From Anisodus tanguticus (taxonomy: Eukaryota > Streptophyta > Magnoliopsida > Solanales > Solanaceae): a stretch of 64,000 bases of DNA. Shown in pieces: positions 23,791 through 33,440 of this stretch. Each line of letters opens with the position of its first letter. The stretch's first letter is position 1. The notes below the pieces were generated by a model, which was not told the origin of the DNA, did no database searches, and saw only the letters and a program-made list of their open reading frames with translations. A program made the translations under genes and the position numbers. The DNA is taken from NCBI GenBank assembly GCA_034509755.1, contig CM067541.1, positions 4,080,001 through 4,144,000 of the forward strand, written 5' to 3'.

Positions 23791-26700
23791 ATGGCAACGG
23801 GAGTGATAGTGGAATTGCAGAGAAATTCACCAAATTGGGCTAAGGTAGTTGGCGACATAGTGCGAATAGAGAAGAAGATTTTCCCCAAACACGAATCTTT
23901 AGCTCGATCCTTTGATGATGAACTCAAAAAGAAGAACAGTGGGTTGCTTTACACCCAAGTGGGTACAGATATTGCTGGTTATGTCATGTATTATTGGCCT
24001 TCTTCACTGTGTGCTTGCATCACTAAATTAGCAGGTCTGAAAAAAAAAGCCCTTTTCATCTTTCATAATTTTCTTTACCTGATTCTTCAATCATTGTTGA
24101 GTAATTATTAGTAGTAGTTTTCTGTTTGCTTTTTAACTTTACCTGTTAGTAAAAGGACAAAACATCATGCATGAGCATGGTTCGATGAAGGGCCGCACCC
24201 CAAGGGGTACAAACATTAGTGGTTGCTTCCATGGCTCGATACCTTGATCTATTAGTAAAAAAAAGGCAGCTCGGTGCACTAAGCTCTAGCTATGTGCGGG
24301 GTCCGGGGAAGATCGCACCACTAGGGTTGGTTTTATTTTTGAATTTACTCTTAGGTTCGTTTGGTTGCTGGTTAGGGTCATGCAAATATTAGTAATACCC
24401 AATAGTTATACTGGTGTAGTTATTCCATCATCTATACTACATAAATTAACTGATATATGAAATAAAAATAAAGCAAAACTAACCCCAATGCTTTTGGACA
24501 GAGGAACTATCTTCTTTCCTTTTCCAAAAAAAGTGGAACTACCACCCGAGGAGCCCCCACACCCCGGTCCGACAGGTCTGTGAATGAGTTAAATCATGGT
24601 GACTCAATTGATTTCAAAGGTTAGACCAGTAACACGCTGCGCACATAGTTCTATAATGACCCAGATGAGTCTTGGAAACCTAGTTCTATACACAGGGTGA
24701 AATACCCAGTAGCGGAGAATCAGGTAATCCAAGAAGTGGCAATGGGAGTGATAATTGAACTGCAAAGAAATTCACCAAATTGGGCTAAGGTAGTTGATGA
24801 TATAGTTAGAATAGAGAAGAAGATATTCCCCAAACACGAATCTTTGGCTCGATCCTTTGATGAAGAACTCAAAAAGAACAACTGTGGGTTGCTTTACACC
24901 CAAGAGGGTGCACATATTGCTGGTTATGTCATGTACTCTTGGCCTACTTCACTATGTGCTTGCATCACCAAATTAGCAGGTCTGAAAAAGAAAGCCCTTT
25001 TCATCTTTCTTAATTTTCTTTCCCTAATTCTTCAATCATTGTTAATTGCTCCCTTCATTTCAATTTATGTGTCCTGATTCAGAGTGCAAGCCTCAAACTA
25101 ACTAATGTTTTGATGTGAATTTTGAAGTGGAATATTCAATTTTCTGGAAAAATATTTCTCTAGTCAGAAACTACATAAAAAGTAATAGTATAACTCACAA
25201 TAATTATCAACTCAAGATATTTAAAAAGTATTTGAGAAAATCATGGGAAAAAAAAGCATCCTTTGACTCGCCAAATAGTAACTACTACACATAAATTGAA
25301 ACAGAGTGAGTATAAGTGTTCTTTGTTTTTTAACTTTTCCTGCTAGTAATTGGTCTTCTTCTTGAATTTAATCCTATTGTTCTTGGATTGGAGTCTATAA
25401 GCCGATATATGAATAGCTCTTTTCTGTTAACAAGGGAACCTTCCGTAGCCACTGCCCTTCGGGTGTGCACAAGGTAAACCCACTCCAGTGTAATACCCCG
25501 CAAACCACACAAGAGGATGGAAAATAGCTTTTAAAATTTTTAAAGAAGATAAAGTGAAATCATTGATTGAAGTATCCTAAAATTGATGCAATGGGATTAG
25601 AGTTGAAGTCCAAGGCTAATCAGTTTTTTGTTGATTACTATGCAATTACCAAGTAGCATCTGATTCATTACTACTAGTATCTAACAGTGTTTATTGGGAG
25701 TTGCAGCTAAATTGCTGTTAGATTACTTCTAAAGACATAAAAGAGCCGATAGGATTAATATCTGGCAAAATGACAAGTACTGCCTCTCTGTAAGTTGTCT
25801 AACATGAGTAATTACTGCTAAGCATATCAAAGTTTGGAAGGACAAATGATTAGAGTATTAATTATTAAATTTGAGGATACTTATTTTTGGGAAATATTAC
25901 TGTGCTTATAATTGTAGTTGACACTGGTCTATGTAACTCATTACAGTTTGACTCACAATAAGGTTGGAGACAAACTTTTGCATGACAAGGTAGAATTCAT
26001 TGTATTTCACCAGCTCTAAGAGAGACGTGAATAGGACCAGTGTGATTTAAGATAGAAAGTTATAATCATGAGAAGCTCAAATATGACTCTTGGCTAATGT
26101 TTGCGAATGAGAAAGAACAATCATGGAGTTTGAATGTAGCTTGAGCATTCAAAAGATAAAAGTACTTGTTTGGGAGCAGTTTTTATTAAGGAATTTTGCA
26201 GGAAAGTTTAGTTAAATCTTTCTCTGATCGTTGTCATATTGAATCGCTCTAGAGAGAGACAGAAGGTGAATTGGTATTGTTAGTAAATATTCTTGATAAG
26301 TCAGTGAAGCATTGTCCATCACATTGCATAGAAGAGAGAAGCATCTTTCATGTAATGTTTTCGTTTTTTTATTTTTTTTATTTTTTACGAATTGCTTTGG
26401 TTCTCTCAGTGGTTATGAATTTCTTATCACGATCTTTTACCAAAAAGAAATAGTTTGCTTCCACTACCTGCCCTGTTGTTCTCTGGCCTGAGTGAATCAG
26501 CACAAGTTGAAAAAAGAGGGAAGTGATTCATTCACAATAGAGTGAATAGGTTAAAATTCCCCTAAACTATCATCATTTTTGCAAGTTTCATACCCAAACT
26601 ATTGGGTATACCTGCTAACCCCCTCCCTGCCACCCACCCACCCGGACTATAACTTCATTTAGATTAAAATCTGATTGAATATGTGGCAAAATGTTTGGGA

Positions 26701-27363
26701 AAACTTGCTGAAAGGCGTGCGGGTGATGAAAAGTCTTTAAAATAAATCCACCTGGCACAAAGAGTTCAAGGGGGGTTTTGTGAACCACCCAATAATTTAG
26801 ATATGAAACTCGCAAAAGGTTATGTTAAGTGGGGGTTTAACCTATTCACTCAAATTTTTTCAACGTGTACCGCACTTGGAACTCTTTGGTGGATCTTTTG
26901 GAGCATGATATTCACGTAGCTTATCATATTCCTCCAAGGGATATTTCAATATGAGTTCATGATAGTTCAGGGGGTTATGTGAACACCCAATAGTTAGGTA
27001 TGAAACTAACAGTGATAATTCTTTTTGGAGGGGGGTTAACCTATTCACTCTTTACCAATATTCCTTCTTTTTTGACATTTAAAAGGAATTCGTACTTGTT
27101 TACTGATGTATTTATTCCTGTGGAATGCATTAGTGAAAGAGAATTACAGGGGACAAGGCCATGGAGAAAAATTGCTGAAGGCAGCAGTGCAGAAATGTAG
27201 AACAAGAAATGCTCATCGGATATCGCTTCATGTAGATCCTACAAGGACTCCAGCCATGCAGCTCTACAAGAAACTTGGTTTTCAAGTGGATACCCTTGTG
27301 GAAGGCTATTATTCTTCAGATAGAAATGCCTATAGAATGTATTTGGATTTTGACATGGAATAA
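23791..27363 (+). CDS. GNAT-family N-acetyltransferase, two exons
   Basis: Exon 1 (23791-24034) encodes MATGVIVELQRNSPNWAKVV through ACITKLA and ends at GCAG|GTCTG. Exon 2 (27134-27363) follows the acceptor GCATTAG and completes a Val codon, giving LAVKENYRGQGHGEKLLKAA. The spliced CDS is 474 nt, 157 residues. The RGQGHG motif matches the acetyl-CoA binding signature R/QxxGxG/A, and the C-terminal YKKLGFQVDTLVEGYY is typical of GNAT proteins. It resembles small plant NAA50/RimI-like acetyltransferases of about 160 residues, which transfer acetyl groups from acetyl-CoA to amino groups; the substrate cannot be read from sequence. The start is chosen by the ATG context AGAAATGGC and by the paralogous exon. 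The intron (3.1 kb) holds a second copy of exon 1 (24742-24979) and several MITEs and SINEs. Confidence 0.8.
24165..24325 (-). mobile_element. tRNA-derived SINE remnants (two, minus)
   Basis: In the intron, TGCTTCCATGGCTCGATACC with GAAGGGCCGCACCCCAAGGGG (24185-24250) and GGTGCACTAAGCTCTAGCTATGTGCGGGGTCCGGGGAAG (24270-24308) match two widespread Solanaceae SINE types, here in minus orientation. The GGCTCGATACC word is a worn box B of the tRNA-like head. T/A-rich breaks separate the two. Confidence 0.6.
24742..24979 (+). CDS. duplicated first exon (1B) of the GNAT gene
   Basis: This is a second copy of exon 1, about ten residue changes from the first (for example Gly21 to Asp, Val57 to Glu, Tyr68 to Ser), ending at the same GCAG|GTCTG donor and in the same phase. 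The duplication runs on into the intron (AAGCCCTTTTCATCTTTC...). The ATG of copy A is GTG here, so translation would start two codons later at 24742 (MGVIIELQRNSPNW), or at 24697 in a 15-codon extension with no counterpart in copy A. Joined to exon 2 it would give 155 residues. It could be an alternative first exon or a partial duplication on the way to decay; the absence of stops favours recent or selected. Confidence 0.65.
25049..25310. mobile_element. Stowaway-like MITE, 262 bp
   Basis: Left end CTCCCTTCATTTCAATTTATG and right end CATAAATTGAAACAGAGTGAG are inverted repeats, followed by TA on the right. It lies within the part of the intron duplicated together with exon 1B and is absent from the corresponding place after exon 1A, so it inserted after the duplication (or was lost from copy A). 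Confidence 0.75.
25415..25512 (-). mobile_element. SINE fragment (minus)
   Basis: The segment AACAAGGGAACCTTCCGTAG then GGTGTGCACAAGGTAAACCC then CCCCGCAAACCACACAAGAGG resembles the body of another Solanaceae SINE type, minus orientation. The family link is from memory. Confidence 0.5.
25513..26539. other. intron sequence of the GNAT gene
   Basis: About 1 kb of intron without a recognisable repeat boundary. Open frames here lack any coding feature. Confidence 0.4.
26540..26851. mobile_element. MITE with GAGTGAATAGGTTAAA ends
   Basis: The left end GAGTGAATAGGTTAAAATTC is inverted at the right as GGTTTAACCTATTCACTC (26851). A third, same-sense right end, GGTTAACCTATTCACTC, is at 27034-27050, and the segment between repeats the motif of a GTTCAGGGGGTTATGTG...ACACCCAATAGTTAGGTATGAAACT strip also seen inside the element. 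So the copy is followed by a partial second one, just 84 bp before the GNAT exon 2. Confidence 0.65.
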
Positions 27364-27974
27364 TAGCATAATGAAATAAAGAGTGAATTTTGATCTTCCC
27401 GTGATTCTGTAGTTGTCATATTCTTTTTTATGTGCATCAGAGATTGCTAACTTCCCTTTCAGGGTGTCAATCGGGACTGGTCGGCCCCGTCCCGGTATAT
27501 ATAGTGGGGATTGGGTTAGGGGGATAGGGGACTGGGGACGGTGCAGGACCCGGGTCAAATCCATGTTGGGCTCGGTCCCGTCCCGGTCCATTTAGCCAAA
27601 ATTTAATTTTTCTTTTAAAAAATGCAGCTGTCGGGAGTGGGGTCCCCAACGGTCACAAACGGCTAGTAAGCCGTTCCCCGCCCCCCAAAAACATCCCCCC
27701 CTCCTCCCAACTTTTATTTAATTCCAAACTTTAATAAATTACATTTTGACCCAATTCCTAAACTATAAATACCCCTCCATCCTATTTATTTTCACACACC
27801 TCTCCAAACAATTCTCTCTCTCGCTAATATTTGCTAATCATCTTTAGTGAAATAGTTTTATTATTTGATTTCTGCTGCTATGTATTCTTTAATGTATTTT
27901 ATTTAGTTTATTTAGTTGTGTTAGCTACCGCTTCCTTTGGTTTGAATGCACTTTATACTTTTTTTATTCCTTAT

Positions 27975-28186
27975 CTGAGTCTGACCGTCTCTCTTGCTTT
28001 ACTCTTTACTCTTGCTTTACTTTTGCTTTGTTTTGATTGCCTTGCTTGTGATTATGCTTTGTCTTGAACCGAGGATCTCCCGAAACAGTCGCTCTACATA
28101 TCAAGGTGGAGGTAAGGTATGTGTACACTCTACCCTTTCCAAACCCCACAGTGTGGGATCTCACTGGGTATGTTGTTGTTGTTGTA
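27975..28186 (+). mobile_element. 5'-truncated RTE LINE tail
   Basis: The sequence GTCTGACCGTCTCTCTTGC, TATGCTTTGTCTTGAACCGAGG, GTGTACACTCTACCC and CACTGGGTATGTTGTTGTTG matches the 3' UTR of the LINE at 7477-11571 (there on the other strand), ending in the same GTT repeat. It is a dead-on-arrival insertion within the hAT element. Confidence 0.8.
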
Positions 28187-28384
28187 TTTGTGAATTGACA
28201 GTATTTGGAGCAACTTTCAAGCTAGAAGTGACCAAGTCTCAATTTCAAAGTTTACGGTTACGTCTGCTTTTACGCAAATTTTGATTTACTCGTTCCATCT
28301 CTTAATTTATTTAATTCTCACCTTTTGTTTGCGTATTTTATTTGAATTAATTTTCATATTTTCTTTTATTATATTTTGGAAAAT

Positions 28385-30828
28385 ATGTCTCCTAAAAAAA
28401 TTTGGGTGTGAAACTTCCTTTTAGTGATAAAGGTGAAGGTAGTAGTAAACCTATATGTGATAGTTCTAGTAAACTTAAAACTAGAGGTATAAAAAATACA
28501 TAAGATTTTACTCATGTTGAAGAAACTAAATTTAATCACCTCCTCCCCCCCCCCCCCTCGAATTAGAAGTCGAAAATTTAGAAGAGCTTATGGAAATTTT
28601 GATTTTGAGCATTTTGATAATTATAATGAGGAAGAAGAAGAGGGAGAAGAAGAGGAGGAATAGGAAGAGGAAGAAGAATATGAGGAAGAATAGAAAGAGG
28701 AGGAGGAAGAGGAAGAAGAGCCGGAAGAATAGAAAGAGGAGGAGGAAGAGGAAGAAGAGCCGGAAGAAGAGGAAGAGGAAGAAGAGCCGGAAGAAGAGAA
28801 AGAGGAGGAAAAAGAAGAAGATAAAACACCTACTAGTCTCGTTATCGAAGTTCTAACTCAGACTCAATCTCAGTCTGGAGCTAGTCTCCCCCCTAAACCT
28901 CCTATTTGGGGTAAGACTAAGGTGCAACGTCCCAGAACTAGTGGTGTATGGAGATTCATGACTCTTAGCGAAGATAAAAACAATTGTTATTTATAACAAA
29001 AGTAAATCAATACATAATCACGGATTTGGAGGGTCGGGTGTGATGGGTGATTCAGGGAGATATTTGTTAATATGTGTTGGAAGACCATATCACTTAGCTT
29101 GAATAGAAGTCGGCCTTGATCCGGATCCTAGCAGCGTCACTACTAGTTGCGCTCCTGAAGGATCTACTGGGGTTCTAATACTAATTTGGTCCAACAAACT
29201 TTAAATCCTTCTGACCTTCCTGACGCTGTCACAAAAATTACTTATAATAAAGATAGAGATCGCGAAGAACTAACTAAAATGGTCGCGGTCTGTGGCTTAC
29301 TTTCAGTTTTCCTTCTAACCCCGATTTATAGTAAAGCTATGTATAACCTTGTTTTTCAAGGAATTCTAGATCCACTGTTACATCAGATGTTTTTAAATTT
29401 CAGTGTGATTATTATCAGTATATGCGTTGTGTGTTTTATTACTTAGATAGTGAAGTGTTTGTCACTTCTGATATTGCCCATAGTGTTAATGACAATGATT
29501 ATATATGTGCTACAATACATTGGATTGATCATAACAGGAATTTGTAAAAACCTATACTTGGTTATAAATATGTTGATGAGAAAAAAATAGGTTCTTATAT
29601 AAATTCTAATGTTCAAGATATTTTGCAGTTTATGATCTTCTTGACAAAGTTTTAACTGTCATATTTGATATTGCTTCTTTCATGACTAAGTGTGTTGATT
29701 TGTTGGCTGTTAGCCCAATTAATGCTACTGATTTTCATACTAGATGTGCATGTTATGTTTTTAATTTAGTTATAAAAGATGATCTTGATTTATTTACTGA
29801 AAGTTGTGAAAAGATACGATATGCTTGTAAATACGTTTTTGCCGCTCATAAGGCTAGTAGAATTAATGCTTTGAGAAAATATTGTGAAAGACAATATTCC
29901 AGTTAGAAAAGTTTCAAGAAGTTTGTATTAGGTGGAATTTCACATACGAAATGTTTCTAGTTGCTCATGAATATCAAATCCCCTTCAAATGGTATTTAAT
30001 GCACATTATTATGATCCCGTTGATCAAATAGTAGAACAAGATTGGGATGATATGGAAGAAATTACTAATTTTTTAGAAATTTTTTATCTTGCAACAAAAT
30101 AAATTTTCGGTATATTTTATCCTACTATTGCACAAATGTTATTTTATATTTGTGGACTTACAAAACTATCTGCAAAGTATAAAGGATTAAAACAATATGA
30201 GAAAGCTGTTGATGAAGGTTGTGAAATTTAAAAAGTATAATTTTTCCAAGTTTATTTAATTGCTTGTGTTCTTAATTCGTCGTTAAAATTAAGAGGTGTT
30301 AAGGGATTTGTTGACAAAATTATTTAAATTTAGCTATTGATGAAGAAAAAGAAAGTTCAAGTACATATATCCTGCTCTTAAATTAATGTATGATAGGTCT
30401 AAATCTTTTGAAAGAAATGAAGTTGAACGTCCTTCGCAAAAAAAGTGGTCTAGAATAGGAAATCAAAAATTTGATTCGAAAATGGATCATGCATACATTG
30501 GTACTGGTTATACTCAAAATGAAAGTGATCTTGATGCTTACCTTAATCAGGGGTTTGAATCTATTACGAACGATGACGACACTGATGACCTTTTAGCATG
30601 GTGGAGGTAACGTGCTAAGTCATTTCCGTTACTATAAAAATGGCTCGAGATATACTAGCAATTCAAGCATCATCAGTAGCTTCGGAGGCAGCTTTTAGCG
30701 CGATGAAATTTCAACTCGGAGACCACAAACATTCATTAGCAGAAGAGCACTTGGAGATTTTCAGTCTTATTCAGAGATTGGATCAACGCAAAAAGAAGAA
30801 ATTGTGGGCTACCAAAATTAACCCGTGA
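28385..30828 (+). pseudogene. hAT transposase (RICESLEEPER-like), fragmented
   Basis: ATG at 28385 starts MSPKK and soon stops. The following 28618-28830 is almost purely GAA/GAG, an acidic linker with stops. A BED-like piece may lie near 28930. Clear transposase pieces: NKDRDREELTKMVAVCGLL (29250), MTKCVDLLAVSP (29682), CACYVFNLVIKDDLDLF, WDDMEEITNFLEIFYLATK (30045), and the hATC dimerisation domain from 30640: ASSVASEAAFSAMKFQLGD with the family's ALAEEHLE-like end. Stops and frameshifts separate all of them. Active relatives are nuclear cut-and-paste transposases or their domesticated kin; this copy is dead. Confidence 0.8.
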
Positions 30829-31649
30829 AGAAGAAGAAGAAGAATATGAGGAGATAATTAACACTATAGGCGATGACGACATGAAACTTATGGAACGTCA
30901 AGCAACAATGTCAATTTCATAAATTAGTCCAAGGGATGCGATACGACGATTAGAAAAACTCTATATACAACTGTACAACTTTTAGTATTTACAATTAGCT
31001 ATTTAGATGCCTAGTTGAAACAGAACCCTTCCTAGAAGGTGGCTGTGTAGATTAGATGATCTTCTTGTAATGAGGCCTAGTTGAAACAAAAACCTTCCTA
31101 AAAAGTGGTTGCGTAAATTAGGTGCTCTTCTTGTATTTGTGTCATTTTCAATGAAATTATATGCAAAGGCTTTAATTCTTACTTGAAATTATTTTCTTTT
31201 TATAGATATTAAAAAAATGCAAGGCTTTATAGTTTTTATAAAGACTTGAATTATATTGAACATTAACTAATAAGTTCAAAAAACTAGCCGTTATAAGTTA
31301 AAAAAAATAGCTGTTAAAAATTAAAAAAATAGTCGTTGCTAAATAAACTAAAAGACTTTAAAGTTATACAATATATGCTAATATTAAGTAATAACTAAAT
31401 AAGTTATCAAAAAATATAAACAATACAAATTTACATCGAATTATTAACTTTGAAGTTTATTAAAAAACATCCTCGTATCCCCGTAGACCTTCGGGTGTCT
31501 CGGTGATACAAACAAAGAAAAGACGATGGTTTTTAACATACCCTTGAACAAAAAGCGACATGTCCTGTCCCGTCCCATCTCGTCCCCTCTATAGTGAAAC
31601 AGGATAGGCCTCCCCGAAATCTTGTTCCGTCCTGGTCCCCCTCGGGTCC

Positions 31650-33440
31650 CCCCAAACACCACCACCTAACCCACCATTTTCCATCACAAACGTCTTATAT
31701 GCTCCTAACATCATTAAAAACTTAATATTTGTTAGAAAATTTGCTAGTGACAACTTTGTATCTATTGAGTTTGACCCTTTTGGTTTTTTTGTGAAGGACC
31801 TTTGTACGGGGACAACTCTTACGAGTTGCAATAGTGTGGGGGACCTCTATCCTTTCTCATCCACTTCCGCTGCCACTTCCAGACCACCGTCAACTTGGCA
31901 CAGTAGACTTGGGCACCTAGGAGCACATGATTTTAATTTTTTTAGAAATCGCAATTTAATTCGATGTAATAAAGGAAAATTTTCCCAAAATTGTTATTCT
32001 TGTCCTTTTGAGAAGCATGTTCGACTTTCATTTACGTCATCTTTAAGTGTTACTTTCTCTCCTTTTGACGTTATTCATGCAAACTTATGGACATCTCACA
32101 TTACAAGCTAACTGGGTCATAAATATTATTTGGTTTTATTAGATGATTTTTCTCACTTCCTTTGGATTTACCCGCTCAAATATAAGTCTCAAGTTTTCTC
32201 CAAGTTTCCTTAATTTCACACATATATTAAAACACAGTTTGGAAAAGATATAAAATCGTTTCAATGTGACAATGGTCGTGACTTTCACAATTCCACCTTT
32301 CACAAATTTTGTATAAATAATGGCATGGTATTTCGATTTTCGTGCCCCATACTTCCCCTCAAAATGGTAAAGCCGAATAAATCGTCTGCACCATTAACAA
32401 TATGGTCTGTACGATGCTTTTTCATGCTTCTCCCCCCCCCCCCCACCTTTTGGGTATACGCATTAAAAATAGTAGAATACATTCTTAATATATTACCTAC
32501 TCGCACTCTTCAAAATAAAACACCCACCGATATTCTATTCCGTCGGACCCTTTTATATGGTCACCTTTGGATTTTCGGTTGCCTATGCTATCCCAATCTT
32601 GCGTCCACGGTACCTCACAAATTAGCACATCGCACCACTCCTTGCGTCTTCTTAGGATTCCCATCAAACCATAGGGGTACTTGTGCTATGATTTGTCCAC
32701 AAGTAAAATTCTAGTTTCTCGCCATGTCATGTTTGAGGAGAATTTCTTCCCACTCACAAATGTTCGTAAATCCCGAGACACTGATTATATCTTTTTTGAC
32801 GCGTCTGATGCCTACCCTATCATTCATAACATAATACATAGTGCTAGCATCCCGGCTGTCCCATCAATGCCTCCCCCCGTGTCGGCCACCAACTCCATCT
32901 CGTCGGTCATCCTCCCACTACCGTCACTACCCTCCGTTACCGCCACTGCCTCACCTACTCACTGCCCCACTTTTCCGTCACCACACCCGTCGAACCCCAC
33001 CCCTCCCAGTGAAACCCATCTACCCCGTTACTGACCCACTACCACCTAGCCACCGAAACCCGTCGACCAACGATTACTCCCCATCGAACGAACCCCAACT
33101 CCCGCTACTGCACCTACAAACCCGACACTGCCCCCAGTCACCCCTACCCGTCACTGCACCTCTATAAAACATCTCCCTACCCTCCGGTTCCCACTTATCC
33201 CATGGAAACCCGTGACAAGCATGCGATTTTTAAATCGAAAGTCCACTTTAACCTATCCACTCAAACTATATCACCTCTACGTAAAAACCTAAAATTAGGC
33301 AAACTTGACCCGAATTGGAATACGGTCATGCGTGAGGAATTTGATGCTCTCACTAAATAGCGCACTGGGGATCTTGTCCCGAGACTGGAGTGGTGAATAT
33401 GATTCGGTGTATGTGGCTATTCCATCACAATTTAGAGATC
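31650..33440 (+). pseudogene. Copia polyprotein fragment (GAG-pre-integrase to linker)
   Basis: The same Copia family as 44766-49552. Recognisable are the GAG-pre-integrase block (KFASDNFVSIEFDPFG; STWHSRLGHLGAHDFNF), integrase core pieces (SFTSSLSVTFSPFDVIHANL; KSFQCDNGRDF near 32255), the LPTRTLQNKTPTDILF and RIFGCLCYPN-type region, and a Pro/Ser/Thr-rich linker (32820-33190). It ends in HFNLSTQTISPL...KLDPNWN near 33340. Stops and frameshifts are frequent. The start adjoins the hAT element and the end runs into Gypsy sequence, so both sides are truncated. Confidence 0.85.

Larger units (their letters stand above)
27460..31650 (+). mobile_element. large decayed hAT element with transposase remnants
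   Basis: The left end reads CAGGGTGTCAATCGGGACTG, a hAT-like terminus, followed by GTCCCG-rich subterminal sequence. Near the other side (31540-31650) are CCTGTCCCGTCCCATCTCG and GTTCCGTCCTGGTCCCC, the inverted subterminal counterpart. The exact right end and the duplication are not visible, because Copia sequence begins at about 31650. A hAT transposase pseudogene lies inside (28385-30828), and an RTE LINE tail has inserted at 27975-28186. Confidence 0.7.

Noticed and set aside
28578..28856. Leu/Pro-rich minus frame and Lys/Arg-rich plus frame
   Set aside because: Both are shadow translations of the purine repeat; the hAT transposase frame reads Glu-rich here.
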